This document shows positions 1 to 9,137 of a DNA stretch of 64,000 bases, in pieces (position 1 is the first letter of the stretch; every line of letters starts with the position of its first letter). The notes under the pieces were generated by a model. The model did no database searches, was not told the DNA's origin, and saw only the letters and a list, made by a program, of their open reading frames with translations. Origin of the DNA: WTJD01 sp964225175 (GTDB lineage: Bacteria; Pseudomonadota; Gammaproteobacteria; Xanthomonadales; SZUA-36); the NCBI GenBank assembly GCA_964225175.1, contig CAXQNK010000105.1, positions 1 through 64,000 of the forward strand, read 5' to 3'. The translations under genes and the position numbers were made by a program.

Positions 1-503
1 AGATACATGGCCAGCCGCTCGGCGCCATAAGTGATTTCCCCCATGATGGGCTTGCACTCGAGCCCACCTACCTGTTGGAAATAAGTAAACTGGGTCACTT
101 CCATACCATTGAGCCAGACTTCCCAGCCCAGCCCCCAGGCGCCAAGGGTGGGCGACTCCCAGTTGTCCTCTACAAAACGGATATCGTGGATCTCTGGATC
201 AATTCCCACCTCGCGAAGGGATGCCAGGTACAGTTCCTGGAAATCTTCCGGGGAAGGTTTGAGCACGACCTGGACCTGGTAATAATGCTGCAGCCTGTTG
301 GGGTTCTCCCCGTAGCGGCCATCCGTGGGGCGCCGTGAGGGTTGAACATAAGCCGAGTTCCAGGGCTCCGGGCCGATTGCCCGGAGGAAAGTGGCCGGGT
401 GAAATGTCCCCGCGCCAACCTCCATGTCCAGCGGTTGGATCAATACGCAACCCTGCTCCGCCCAGAAAGACAAGAGCCGATTGATGAAGTCCTGAAATGT
501 CAT
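1..503 (-). CDS. glyQ: Glycyl-tRNA synthetase alpha subunit (partial, 3' end outside window)
   Basis: This is the N-terminal ~167 residues of the class II glycyl-tRNA synthetase alpha subunit, which activates glycine and charges tRNA-Gly together with the beta subunit GlyS in the cytoplasm. The minus-strand frame starts at an ATG (503-501) as MTFQDFINRLLSFW, followed by the family-typical GAGTFHPATFLRA and QPSRRPTDGRYGENPNR stretches and later WEVWLNGMEVTQFTYFQQ. The separate alpha subunit is the usual bacterial alpha2beta2 arrangement, so glyS is expected just past the left edge. The gene follows the NfeD/SPFH pair on the same strand after an 84-base gap that holds no gene. Confidence 0.97.
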   Translation of the reverse strand, partial: MTFQDFINRLLSFWAEQGCVLIQPLDMEVGAGTFHPATFLRAIGPEPWNSAYVQPSRRPTDGRYGENPNRLQHYYQVQVVLKPSPEDFQELYLASLREVGIDPEIHDIRFVEDNWESPTLGAWGLGWEVWLNGMEVTQFTYFQQVGGLECKPIMGEITYGAERLAMY

Positions 504-587
504 GGTTGCCCCATGCGAATCAATCCGCGCCAGTATAGCCAAGGCTACCAACAGACAGAAGGACCGAAGCCCTTCAGAGAGAATGAA

Positions 588-1043
588 TCAGCGTTGTTCG
601 TCGGATGGTTCGATGATGAAAACGACGCCGTCGACCCCTTTCACTCGCACCTGCGTGCCTGCAGGCAGGTCTGGGCCCTTCACTCGCCATGTTGAATCAT
701 CCACCATCACCTTCCCAACCCCGTTTTCGATGGGCTGCTCCAGAGTAAACACCCGACCAACATATTGTTCTCCTCTTCGGTTGAGGTTGGGCTGGTCTGA
801 GCGAGGTGGGCGTTTCTCTCGGTATTTTTGCCAGGCGATTACCGCGATGACCGAAGCGACAGCGTAAAGCACCAGTTGCATTTCCATCGGCAAGGACGGG
901 AACACGAACAAAACAAATCCGGTGGTAGCCGCGGCGATTCCCAGCCAGAGAAAGAAAAACGAGGGCACGACAAGCTCGAGGATCAGCAGCAGTCCGGCGA
1001 GAATCCACCAGTGCCAGAAAACAATATCTCCCATCCAGTCCAT
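588..1043 (-). CDS. NfeD-family membrane protein
   Basis: A 151-residue NfeD-type protein. Residues about 10-75 contain three closely spaced hydrophobic segments, and the C-terminal part (from about residue 85) is a small OB-fold-like beta domain with the family pattern NRRGEQYVGRVFTLEQPI...GKVMVDDSTWRVKG. NfeD proteins act at the inner membrane with SPFH/stomatin partners in membrane quality control or microdomain organisation. The start codon overlaps the stop of the upstream SPFH gene (TGATG), so the two are translationally coupled. This short NfeD form lacks the ClpP-like protease domain found in long homologues. Confidence 0.9.
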   Translation of the reverse strand: MDWMGDIVFWHWWILAGLLLILELVVPSFFFLWLGIAAATTGFVLFVFPSLPMEMQLVLYAVASVIAVIAWQKYREKRPPRSDQPNLNRRGEQYVGRVFTLEQPIENGVGKVMVDDSTWRVKGPDLPAGTQVRVKGVDGVVFIIEPSDEQR

Positions 1044-1975
1044 CAGGGTGATTCCGCCGGATTCTTGTCCAAGGCCGCTTTGGCGATCTCGGCTATTCCT
1101 GCCAGGCTGCCAAGCACGCTGGTGGCCTCCATCGGAAGCAATAGCGTCTTCTGGTTCGGGCTGGTCGCAAACGCGTTGAGTGCCTCCACGTATTTTTGTG
1201 CGACAAAGTAGTTCACCGCCTGGATGTCCCCCGTTGCGATGGCTTCGGAAACACGTTCGGTTGCTTTTCCTTCTGCCTCAGCAAGTCGCTCACGCGCCTC
1301 AGCATCCCTGAACGCTGCCTCTTTGCGGCCCTCGGACTCGAGAATTGCAGCCTGCTTCTGTCCTTCCGCTCGCAGGATGTCTGATTGGCGGGCGCCCTCG
1401 GCTTCGAGAATCGTTGCTCGCTTAAGGCGTTCGGCTTTCATCTGTTTCGCCATCGCGTCCACCAGGTCGACGGGCGGGCTAATGTCCTTGATTTCAATTC
1501 GGGTGACTTTGACGCCCCAAGGCGTTGTGGCTTCATCGACGACCGATAGCAAGCGTGCGTTGATGTCGTCCCGCTTGGATAGTGCATCATCGAGGTCCAT
1601 CGATCCCAGCACGGTTCGAATGTTGGTCATGGTGAGGTTGAGAATGGCGTGTTCGAGCCTGAAAACCTCGTAGGCCGCTTTTGCGGCGTCTAGGACCTGG
1701 AAAAACACCACGCCATCAACCGTCAATACGGCGTTGTCCTTGGAAATCACTTCCTGCGAGGGGACATCCAGTACGCGCTCCATCATGTTGACCTTGTGGC
1801 CTACCTCGTTGATGAAGGGCATGATCAGGTGGAAGCCCGGCGTAAAGGAGGCGCGATAACGACCAAAGCGCTCGATCGTATACTCAAAGCCCTGGCGGAC
1901 GATAATTACCGCTTTGCGCAGTGTGACCACTGCAAGTGCGACCAGAATGAGAGCCCAGATGAGGGTGCTTTCCAT
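1043..1975 (-). CDS. SPFH/stomatin-family protein (QmcA-like)
   Basis: A 310-residue SPFH (band 7) protein. It has one N-terminal hydrophobic anchor (ESTLIWALILVALAVVTL), then the band-7 domain from VRQGFEYTIERFGRY to about residue 190, then a long Ala/Glu-rich helical region with the repeated AEGxRQxxILxAEG pattern typical of QmcA/stomatin coiled coils. It probably forms membrane-attached oligomeric rings that work with the coupled NfeD partner. The ATG at 1975 is chosen because the protein then begins right at the membrane anchor. An in-frame start 28 codons upstream would add residues unlike the family. Confidence 0.92.
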   Translation of the reverse strand: MESTLIWALILVALAVVTLRKAVIIVRQGFEYTIERFGRYRASFTPGFHLIMPFINEVGHKVNMMERVLDVPSQEVISKDNAVLTVDGVVFFQVLDAAKAAYEVFRLEHAILNLTMTNIRTVLGSMDLDDALSKRDDINARLLSVVDEATTPWGVKVTRIEIKDISPPVDLVDAMAKQMKAERLKRATILEAEGARQSDILRAEGQKQAAILESEGRKEAAFRDAEARERLAEAEGKATERVSEAIATGDIQAVNYFVAQKYVEALNAFATSPNQKTLLLPMEATSVLGSLAGIAEIAKAALDKNPAESP

Positions 1976-2135
1976 GATATGTCCCGATTCCTGTTTACAG
2001 TAGAGAAAGTGACCTGTGCGATACTGTTCCGGTCGGCCGGCGCAGGGCGCACAAAACACCGCGCTTGCCCAGAAACATTAGCACAAACAAGACAACCACG
2101 GATGCGTCAAAAGTCACAACCAGGTGAAGCCCCGG

Positions 2136-2864
2136 ATGAATGAGCGAGATCAGCTTTTTTCACAGGGGGTCGGCGTTCAGGGTTCGTTCGTGTTCGACGA
2201 GCGAGTCGTTCGTGTATTCCCAAACATGATTGCCCGGTCCGTTCCGGGCTATGAGTTGGTGGTGCCCCTGACCGGGATGCTCGCGCGAAGATACGCCCAG
2301 GAACACAGCGTTCTTTACGACCTGGGCTGTTCACTCGGCGCCAGCACCCTGGCGATGCGAACCGCAGTGCGAGGGCGGGAGATCCGCATCGTGGCCATTG
2401 ATTCTTCATCCGCCATGGTGGACCAGTGCCAGAAGGTGTTCGACGCGCAAGAAGACGGCATTCCAGTCCAAGTTCTCAAGCAGGACATCAGCGATGCCGA
2501 CATTAGCGACGCCTCGGTCGTTGTCATGAACTACACCCTGCAGTTTGTTGCGCCCGAAGAACGCTCACCGCTGTTGAGTCGAATCTGGCATGGCCTAAAA
2601 CCCGGCGGAGTTCTGATTCTCTCGGAGAAATTCAAACCCCAATGTCCCAGTGACGACCACGTCTTGACCCAGTGGCACCATGACTTCAAGCGCGCCCAGG
2701 GATATTCCGAACTCGAAATTGCTGCCAAGCGGTCCGCGCTGGAAGATGTGCTCCGCCCTGACGCCATGGAGGTGCTTGAAGATCGGTTGAGTGACGCTGG
2801 CTTTGAGCATGTTGATCGCTGGTTTCAGTGCTTTAATTTCTGCAGTTACCTTGCTCGGAAATGA
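2136..2864 (+). CDS. cmoA: Carboxy-S-adenosyl-L-methionine synthase CmoA
   Basis: CmoA converts SAM and prephenate into carboxy-SAM, the donor used by CmoB to make 5-oxyacetyluridine (cmo5U34) in tRNA wobble positions. The 242-residue protein matches the E. coli enzyme along its length: FDERVxRVFPxMIxRSVPGY near the N terminus, SAM-binding motif DLGCSLGASTL, then LQFVxPxER and the terminal WFQCFNF. I start at ATG 2136 (MNERDQLF), which aligns with the E. coli N terminus and has AGGTG about 9 bases upstream. A GTG at 2124 is the alternative. It overlaps cmoB by 4 bases. Confidence 0.96.
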   Translation: MNERDQLFSQGVGVQGSFVFDERVVRVFPNMIARSVPGYELVVPLTGMLARRYAQEHSVLYDLGCSLGASTLAMRTAVRGREIRIVAIDSSSAMVDQCQKVFDAQEDGIPVQVLKQDISDADISDASVVVMNYTLQFVAPEERSPLLSRIWHGLKPGGVLILSEKFKPQCPSDDHVLTQWHHDFKRAQGYSELEIAAKRSALEDVLRPDAMEVLEDRLSDAGFEHVDRWFQCFNFCSYLARK

Positions 2865-3826
2865 TGCTCCACAGAGCCTACGACCCGCTGCGCGCCTGGG
2901 CAGACAGCCGTGCCGATCTGGATTGGCTCCATCCATTGATCGATCAATCGATAGCGCGACTCAGCGGTGACAGTCACGGGGATCTTCCGGCATGGCGATC
3001 CGCCCTGTCAGATTTGCCCGATGTTTCGGACTTCTTTGACGGTCACAGGCCCGCACCGATCCTCGGGGGTCGCCCAGATCATAAAGTTGAGCTCGAGCCA
3101 CTGCTCATGGCGCTTCACCCGTGGCGGAAAGGGCCCCTGGAGATAGCCGGTTGTCGTATCGACACAGAGTGGCGTTCGGACTGGAAATGGGCACGGATTG
3201 CTCCGCACATCGACCTGCACGGAAAAACGGTACTCGATATTGGAAGCGGCAACGGTTATTACGGTTGGAGAATGCTCGGGAGCGGGGCAAAGCGCGTGGT
3301 GGGCATCGACCCGACCCTGGTGTTCGTGATGCAATGGCTGGCGGCTCACCATTGTGCCGGGGACGTAAGCAACTGGGTCCTACCGCTCGGCGTTGACCAG
3401 TTACCCAGAGAGTCACGCTCCTTTGATGCCGTTTTTTCAATGGGTGTCCTGTATCACCGAAAAAACCCGATTGACCATCTGCGCCACCTGCGCCGCCTGC
3501 TTCGGCCGAGGGGAGAACTGGTGTTGGAAACGCTGGTTTTGAATGATCCGGGGGTTGAGCAGTTAAATCCTGATGGCCGGTATGCACGCATGCGCAATGT
3601 CTGGTCCGTTCCATCGTTGCCGTTGCTGGAGCAATGGCTCGAAGAGGCTGGGTTGCCCGGCGCACAGCTGCTCGATGTCTCGACGACGACCACGGCGGAG
3701 CAGCGAAGTACGGCCTGGATGCATTTCGAGTCCCTCGAACAGTGCCTGGACCCCAGGCATCCAGAGCGCACCATCGAGGGCTATCCTTCGCCAACTCGCG
3801 CCGCCCTGATGGTCAAGCTGAATTGA
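2861..3826 (+). CDS. cmoB: tRNA 5-hydroxyuridine carboxymethyltransferase CmoB
   Basis: CmoB transfers the carboxymethyl group of carboxy-SAM to 5-hydroxyuridine-34 of tRNA, expanding wobble decoding. The 321 residues equal the usual family length (E. coli 323). Visible signatures are the N-terminal LMALHPWRKGPL...IDTEWRSDWKW block, the Rossmann motif VLDIGSGNGYYGWRM, GIDPTLVF and FSMGVLYHR. The ATG overlaps the cmoA stop as ATGA, so the two pathway enzymes are made from one transcript. Prephenate, the co-substrate of the CmoA step, comes from chorismate, and a periplasmic chorismate mutase gene lies at 30956-32278. Confidence 0.96.
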   Translation: MMLHRAYDPLRAWADSRADLDWLHPLIDQSIARLSGDSHGDLPAWRSALSDLPDVSDFFDGHRPAPILGGRPDHKVELEPLLMALHPWRKGPLEIAGCRIDTEWRSDWKWARIAPHIDLHGKTVLDIGSGNGYYGWRMLGSGAKRVVGIDPTLVFVMQWLAAHHCAGDVSNWVLPLGVDQLPRESRSFDAVFSMGVLYHRKNPIDHLRHLRRLLRPRGELVLETLVLNDPGVEQLNPDGRYARMRNVWSVPSLPLLEQWLEEAGLPGAQLLDVSTTTTAEQRSTAWMHFESLEQCLDPRHPERTIEGYPSPTRAALMVKLN

Positions 3827-3995
3827 TCCGCGCCTTCACACGATCAACACGCTCACCCTTTTAGAATCGCGACTAGAACGCGCTACACACAAACACACAG
3901 GCGCATTAAACTTACGAGCCAAATTTTGGTCAATCCGTTATGACGCTGGAAAAGAGTCTCGCACGCAACCGAGTGCGCCACGCAAGGTGTGCGCA

Positions 3996-4688
3996 GTGAT
4001 TCGCCTGGAACACATCAGGCGAACCTATCGCGTGGGCGGGCAGACCATTCACGCGCTCGATGATGTCGGGTTGGAAATTGGCGACGGGGAATTCATCGCG
4101 ATCATGGGGCGTTCGGGCTCGGGAAAATCGACCCTGCTGAACATGTTGGGCTGCATGGACAGACCGGACAGTGGCACCTATTTGTTGGATGACCATGAAG
4201 TCAGTGCCATGGATGACGATGCGCTGTCTGCCGTGCGCAACAGGTACATGGGTTTTGTCTTCCAGAGTTTTCATCTCCTGCCCCGCCTTACGGTCCTGGA
4301 AAATGTGCTGTTACCGCGACGCTACCACGAGGAGGGACAAACGCCGGACGACATTGATCGCGCGCGGGCCCTGCTGGAGCGCGTAGACTTGACCGACCGA
4401 CTGGACCACCGTCCAAATGAACTGTCCGGTGGGCAGCGTCAAAGGGTTGCCATAGCGATGGCCCTGATAAACCAGCCCAGGGTGATCCTGGCTGACGAGC
4501 CCACGGGAAACCTGGATTCCAGCACATCAGACGCCATCATGGACCTCCTCACTGAGCTGAATTCCGATGGACAAACCATTGTTATGGTCACCCACGAACC
4601 AGACATTGCCGAGGTCGCGGGCCGGCAGATTACTATGATGGACGGAAAAATCATGCAGGAGCTCTCAGGTGAACACTCTGTTGTGTAA
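3996..4688 (+). CDS. ABC transporter ATP-binding protein, MacB/LolD type
   Basis: The ATPase of a MacB-like export system. A 230-residue single nucleotide-binding domain shows Walker A GRSGSGKST, Q-loop FQSFHLLPRLTVLENV, ABC signature LSGGQRQRVAIA and Walker B VILADEPTGNLDS, followed by an H-loop histidine in MVTHEPDIA. The LolD/MacB subfamily is indicated by the NLDS ending of Walker B and the SFHLLPRLT segment. I place the start at GTG 3996 (MIRLEHIRRTY), the normal subfamily beginning, with AAGG 8 bases upstream. A GTG at 3987 is possible. It overlaps the first adaptor by 20 bases and heads a five-gene operon. Confidence 0.92.
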   Translation: MIRLEHIRRTYRVGGQTIHALDDVGLEIGDGEFIAIMGRSGSGKSTLLNMLGCMDRPDSGTYLLDDHEVSAMDDDALSAVRNRYMGFVFQSFHLLPRLTVLENVLLPRRYHEEGQTPDDIDRARALLERVDLTDRLDHRPNELSGGQRQRVAIAMALINQPRVILADEPTGNLDSSTSDAIMDLLTELNSDGQTIVMVTHEPDIAEVAGRQITMMDGKIMQELSGEHSVV

Positions 4689-5634
4689 AGTGGCGCGGGC
4701 ATCACTTTCATGGCTGCTGCTCGGCAGCCCGGCAATGGTTGTGGCATCACCGGTGCTTCTGACCGGTGAAGTCTTTTCTCGCCAAGCGCAGGAAATCATC
4801 GTCCCGCTTACCTCAAACGGGCAAGCTCGAATCAGCCGCATGATTCCGGAGGGTCGCTACGTGCAGGTTGGCGAAACCGTCGTCGAATTCGATGGCACGG
4901 AGGCGGCTCGGGCGATGGAGCAGCAACGCGAAACCGTGCGCACTGAACAGGCGCGCACTCAGCGCGACCTGGCTCGCCTGGAAAAAGAGGTCATCCAGGC
5001 AGACTTTCAGCTACAACAGTCGCAAGTCAGTCTCCAGTTGGCACAGATGCGCGCTGAGGTACCAGAAAGCCTGCTCGGAGCCATCGAGTACGCCGAAAAC
5101 CAGTTGGCTTACGAGGAGGCCGAGCGCGCGGTCGACAACGCACGCACGCAATTATCGGAGAAAAGAAGCACGCTCGCGGATCGCGCAAAACAGGCAGAAC
5201 TGGATGGGTTGAAAAATGCGCTGCAGCTAAACTGGTGGGGACAGTTATTGAACAACTTCAAGGTCATCGCCCAACGCCCCGGTTACGTGATTTACGGCAA
5301 CCATCCCTGGACGCGGGCCAAGTATGAAGAAGGGGATACGGTGAGAACCAGCTTTAAACTGGCACAGGTTGCGGATACTCGAGACTTGGCGGTCAAGGTA
5401 TGGATCAACAGCGTGGATCGGCCGGCAATTGAGAATGGCGCGAGGGTGCGAATCGTGCTCGATGCCATTCCCGACCTCCAGGTCGAGGGGCGCATTACGC
5501 AGGTTTTGGACAGCGGCAGCAAGCGGAACGAGTGGGGTGAGGCGGTGTACTTCGAGGGTATTGTTGAATTTACCGGCGGACAACCAGAAGGCGTGCTGCC
5601 CGGAATGAGCGTGTTGGTGGACGTGCAGTCATGA
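4669..5634 (+). CDS. HlyD-family periplasmic adaptor, first of three
   Basis: A 321-residue periplasmic membrane-fusion protein. Residues 1-27 form a signal peptide ending PAMVVAS. A biotinyl-lipoyl half (GQARISRMIPEGRYVQVGE) is followed by a helical hairpin of about residues 70-185 rich in Gln, Glu and Arg, then beta-barrel and membrane-proximal parts (VRIVLDAIPDLQVEGRITQV...LPGMSVLVDV). It should bridge the permease at the end of this operon to an outer-membrane channel. GTG start with AGGAG 7 bases upstream. Its C-terminal half clearly resembles the next gene (shared DAIPD and PGMSV), pointing to gene duplication. Confidence 0.88.
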   Translation: MNTLLCKVARASLSWLLLGSPAMVVASPVLLTGEVFSRQAQEIIVPLTSNGQARISRMIPEGRYVQVGETVVEFDGTEAARAMEQQRETVRTEQARTQRDLARLEKEVIQADFQLQQSQVSLQLAQMRAEVPESLLGAIEYAENQLAYEEAERAVDNARTQLSEKRSTLADRAKQAELDGLKNALQLNWWGQLLNNFKVIAQRPGYVIYGNHPWTRAKYEEGDTVRTSFKLAQVADTRDLAVKVWINSVDRPAIENGARVRIVLDAIPDLQVEGRITQVLDSGSKRNEWGEAVYFEGIVEFTGGQPEGVLPGMSVLVDVQS

Positions 5635-6638
5635 AGGGTCAAGTTACCGCCTGCGTCATGGCCAGCATGCTGGGAGCTTGCCAGGGTGTCGAGCGGGATC
5701 AACTGAACATCGATGAGGTCTTGATCGACGGGGTCCGGGTGACCGGTGAGCTGCAATCAGCCAACTCCCGCTACTTCGGGCCACCCGACATCCCGGACAT
5801 GTGGAACTACACCATTTCGTTCATGGCGCCAGATGGCGCAGAAGTGGGTCCGGGCACGCCATTGTTGCGCTTTGACAGCCAGGAGTTGATGATCAAGCTT
5901 CGCGACAAGCGCAACAGCCTTAATGAGAAACACAAAGAGCTCGAAAAGCAGCTGATTCTCGGCCGGGAGCAGCTTGCGGAGCTCAGCTTGATGGTCGAAG
6001 AAGCCCGCGCCGCGCTCGACAAGGCGGAACTCAAAGCAGACATTCCGGCGGACCTGCTGGCCCAACGCGATTACCGTGAAAATCAGCTGATTTATGAGCT
6101 CGCCGGGATCACGCTCAGCTTGCGTGCGGAAGAGCTTGAACGAGAAGAGCAGATCCAGAATACGGAGGCAGAAATTCTCAACCGGGAGATCGGTGTTCTG
6201 CAGGCCGAAGTGAACCAACTGCAGGGCTCCATTTCATCCATGACCATCAAGGCGCCTGCGGAGGGAGTTGTTATTCATGCCACGGACAGGAGGAATAATA
6301 AACACACGGTTGGCGACAATGTATGGATGGGACGGCGGGTGATCGAGTTTCCGGACTTGAGCGAATTGCAGCTCTACCTCGAAATACCGGAGCGCGAATC
6401 AGCGCGCATTCGCGTGGGCCAGAGCGTTCACTTCACGCTTGATGCTATTCCCGACCGCAGTTTCAGCGGCAACATCACGGAACTGGCGTCCGTGGTGCAC
6501 ACCCGCTCGAGAAATCAGCCGGCCAAGGTTTTCGATGCCATCGTCAGTTTGGACCAGCCCGAATTGGGATTGATGCGGCCCGGGATGAGCGTGAACGCCA
6601 CCATTGTGACCAATGTTGTCGCAGGGTCAGGTCCATGA
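5631..6638 (+). CDS. HlyD-family periplasmic adaptor lipoprotein, second of three
   Basis: A 335-residue adaptor. The N terminus ends in MLGAC, a plausible lipobox with Cys17 as lipidation site, so the protein is probably membrane-anchored by lipid. The core has a helical hairpin of about residues 90-195 (KHKELEKQLILGREQLAELS, then ELEREEQIQNTEAEILNREI), a lipoyl segment IKAPAEGVVIHATD and a beta barrel with FTLDAIPDRSFSGNITEL and MRPGMSVNATI. The ATG overlaps the previous stop (ATGA). It is a paralogue of its neighbour, not an exact copy. Confidence 0.88.
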   Translation: MKGQVTACVMASMLGACQGVERDQLNIDEVLIDGVRVTGELQSANSRYFGPPDIPDMWNYTISFMAPDGAEVGPGTPLLRFDSQELMIKLRDKRNSLNEKHKELEKQLILGREQLAELSLMVEEARAALDKAELKADIPADLLAQRDYRENQLIYELAGITLSLRAEELEREEQIQNTEAEILNREIGVLQAEVNQLQGSISSMTIKAPAEGVVIHATDRRNNKHTVGDNVWMGRRVIEFPDLSELQLYLEIPERESARIRVGQSVHFTLDAIPDRSFSGNITELASVVHTRSRNQPAKVFDAIVSLDQPELGLMRPGMSVNATIVTNVVAGSGP

Positions 6639-7828
6639 GGTGGGTCGTGTGCTGCCTGGCGATGGCTTCCATGCTGGGTTGCGGTTCAAATCCTGCAGAA
6701 CAGGTGGAAACGATCTCGGTCGAACGCGACGAATTTGCAATCTCACTGGTCACTCGCGGTGAGCTTCGGGCGTCGGAGTCCACACCTATCCGCCCACCAC
6801 CTGGAAGCAGAAGCCCGCGCACGATCAAGTGGCTGGCGCCGAACTACACCTGGGTGCAGCGCGGAGAAATTATTGCTCGATTCGACACATCAGATGCAGA
6901 GCGACAGGCCCAGCAAGCCGGCCTGGAGATCGACAAGGTGGATTTGCAGGTGCTCGCGAAAGAGCGAGAGCTTGACCGCCTTCTCGCAGAACTCGGGAAT
7001 GAACTGGACCTGGTTGAAATCGAGAAGATCATGGCGGACACCTTCACCATCGACAATGAGCTGGCCTACTCTCGGTTCGAAATCATTGATGCCATGCGCG
7101 ACAAGGCGTTGCTGGATTACAAGGGACAACATTTCGAGGGGAAAAAAAGCAATTACAACGACCTGCAGGACGCCGAGGTGGCCGTTCTGGAAGCGCAGAG
7201 AAAAACCCAGGAGTCCCAATTTAACGAGCACTCTTCCTTGTTGGAACAAAACGATGTCGAGGCGCCTCATGACGGGTTTTTCGTGCTGGAGAAAACCTGG
7301 TGGGGCCAGCAGGTGGATGTCGGAAGCACCGTGTTTCCGGGTAACAAAATTGCCAGCATCCCCAACCTGGACAAGATGGAAGCTGTTCTCTACGTGCTTG
7401 AGACCGAGGCGGTGGGTTTGAAGGTGGAGCAAACCGCGGACGTCACTGTGGATGCCTTTTCACAACGCGTACTTGAGGGCACGGTGGCGAGCATCAGCGC
7501 CACAGCCGCGCCCATTGAGCGGGAAAGCCCTGTCAAATATTTCACCGTCGTCGTGACGCTTGAAACTGCGGATCCAGAGTGGATGACACCGGAAGCGGCC
7601 GTGACTGCAGTCATCCACATCAGCAAGGTGCCACAGACCATCGCCATTCCAAACCAGGCCATCTTTCAGGATGAGCAGGGCGATTGGGTTTTGTTGAGCG
7701 ACGGGCGCAACCTGGTGCGCCAAGACGTGCAGCTGGGTATACGGGGCGCCAATCGCTCGGAGGTCAAGCAGGGCCTGAAAGAGGGCGACGAGGTGGCGCT
7801 TTTTCAGCCCGGAGACGCAGAATCGTGA
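6635..7828 (+). CDS. HlyD-family periplasmic adaptor lipoprotein, third of three
   Basis: A 397-residue adaptor, the largest of the three. The N terminus SMLGCGSN is lipobox-like, with Cys16 as the likely lipidation site. It contains a lipoyl segment (VEAPHDGFFVLEK with the other half near residue 65), a long helical hairpin (about 85-205), a beta barrel, and an additional C-terminal membrane-proximal domain (IAIPNQAIFQDEQGDWVLL...GLKEGDEVAL) of the kind seen in MacA. The PGMSV motif of its two neighbours is replaced by TPEAAV. It overlaps the previous gene by ATGA and the permease by GTGA. Confidence 0.88.
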   Translation: MRWVVCCLAMASMLGCGSNPAEQVETISVERDEFAISLVTRGELRASESTPIRPPPGSRSPRTIKWLAPNYTWVQRGEIIARFDTSDAERQAQQAGLEIDKVDLQVLAKERELDRLLAELGNELDLVEIEKIMADTFTIDNELAYSRFEIIDAMRDKALLDYKGQHFEGKKSNYNDLQDAEVAVLEAQRKTQESQFNEHSSLLEQNDVEAPHDGFFVLEKTWWGQQVDVGSTVFPGNKIASIPNLDKMEAVLYVLETEAVGLKVEQTADVTVDAFSQRVLEGTVASISATAAPIERESPVKYFTVVVTLETADPEWMTPEAAVTAVIHISKVPQTIAIPNQAIFQDEQGDWVLLSDGRNLVRQDVQLGIRGANRSEVKQGLKEGDEVALFQPGDAES

Positions 7829-9075
7829 AGAAACCTGCGGTTTTTACAGTAGAAGCGTTGAAATACGCCGTTGCACAGTTGCGTCAGCACAAGCTGCGTA
7901 CCGCGTTGACCCTTCTGGGCATGGTGTTCGGGGTCGGCGCCGTGATCGCCATGCTGAGCATCGGCGAGGGCGCCAAGCAGGAGGCGATGCGACTCATCGA
8001 GTCCATGGGGCTTAGAAACCTGTTGGTTCAAAACAGGGAATTTGACATGGAAACGCTCAACGAAATCCGTGAGCACAGTGTCGGACTTTCGCGTAGTGAT
8101 GTCCGGGCCATCCGCGAAAGTTTGCCCAGTATCGAGGCTGTCAGCGAAGAGAAAAGGATTAAGACGTGGGATCTGTTCAGCCTGCAGGCATCGAGTGATG
8201 CCCAGGTTCTGGCGGTTACTCCCTCTTACTTCGATCTGGCCAGCCTTCGCCTGGCGGCGGGAAGGGCCATCGACGCGGATGATATCGCAAGATTTTCACA
8301 AGTCGCTGTTCTTGGCGCGCAGGCCGCACGAGAACTGTTTCCTGAGACTGATCCTATCGGACAGTACATCAAGGTCAACCACCTTTGGCTCCAGGTGGTC
8401 GGGGTGTTGGCAGATCGGGACCTGAGCCGGGAAGAATTCCAGGGTGTTCGGCTGGGCGGTGACCGCAACCGGGTATTCATTCCGCTGGAAACTGCCTACA
8501 AGCGCTTGCGGTTTGAATCATTAGAAAGCGAGCTGGATGCCATTCGCTTGCGCCTGACCGATCGGGCGGCGCCACAAACCTCAGCTCAGACGGTGAATTA
8601 TCTGTTGTCCCGGCGTCATGGCGATCAGAATGACTATGAGCTGATTGTTCCAGCGGCGCTGCTTAAGCAGCAACAGCAGACTCAACAGATATTCACCATC
8701 GTGATGTCGGCTATTGCGGGGATTTCTTTGCTGGTCGGTGGAATAGGCATCATGAACATCATGCTGGCCACGGTACTGGAGAGAACCCGGGAGATTGGCT
8801 TACTGCGCGCCATTGGCGCTCGCCAGAGTGACATTCAGCAGCAGTTCCTGATGGAATCAGCGACCGTTGCCGGAATTGGCGCCTTCATAGGAATCTTTTT
8901 CGGACTGTTGCTGGCATTTGTCATCCAGCAGTTTGCCGGCTGGCCGTCTGCTTTTTCAGTCTTCGCAATCGTTCTGTCTGTCAGTATCTGCTTGCTGACG
9001 GGGGTTGTGTTTGGTTGGTATCCCGCGCGACAAGCGGCGGAACTGGATCCTATTCGCGCACTGCACGCAGAGTGA
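7825..9075 (+). CDS. ABC transporter permease, MacB/FtsX type
   Basis: A 416-residue permease with the MacB architecture. It has a first transmembrane helix (TALTLLGMVFGVGAVIAMLSIGEG), a periplasmic MacB core domain (about residues 50-270), and a C-terminal FtsX domain with three helices (IVMSAIAGISLLVGGIGIMNIMLATV, then IGAFIGIFFGLLLAFVIQQ, and a last one before GWYPARQAAELDPIRALHAE). The coupling segment ERTREIGLLRAIGA contacts the ATPase. The GTG start overlaps the third adaptor stop (GTGA). With the ATPase it should form a mechanotransmission-type exporter acting on a periplasmic or lipid-borne substrate, which the sequence does not identify. Confidence 0.92.
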   Translation: MKKPAVFTVEALKYAVAQLRQHKLRTALTLLGMVFGVGAVIAMLSIGEGAKQEAMRLIESMGLRNLLVQNREFDMETLNEIREHSVGLSRSDVRAIRESLPSIEAVSEEKRIKTWDLFSLQASSDAQVLAVTPSYFDLASLRLAAGRAIDADDIARFSQVAVLGAQAARELFPETDPIGQYIKVNHLWLQVVGVLADRDLSREEFQGVRLGGDRNRVFIPLETAYKRLRFESLESELDAIRLRLTDRAAPQTSAQTVNYLLSRRHGDQNDYELIVPAALLKQQQQTQQIFTIVMSAIAGISLLVGGIGIMNIMLATVLERTREIGLLRAIGARQSDIQQQFLMESATVAGIGAFIGIFFGLLLAFVIQQFAGWPSAFSVFAIVLSVSICLLTGVVFGWYPARQAAELDPIRALHAE

Positions 9076-9091
9076 AGTGTGCCCGCCTGGC

Positions 9092-9106
9092 GCTCAGTCA
9101 CTGAGC
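9092..9106. repeat. Perfect inverted repeat between convergent genes
   Basis: GCTCAGT-C-ACTGAGC is a 7-base perfect inverted repeat with a one-base centre in the 62-base gap between the permease and the convergent LOG gene. A second small one (CCTGATGTCAGG) follows at 9122-9133. There is no T-tract, so neither is a classical intrinsic terminator. They may be transcription-end structures or chance palindromes. Confidence 0.35.
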
Positions 9107-9137
9107 CAATCGCATCGACTGCCTGATGTCAGGTGCG

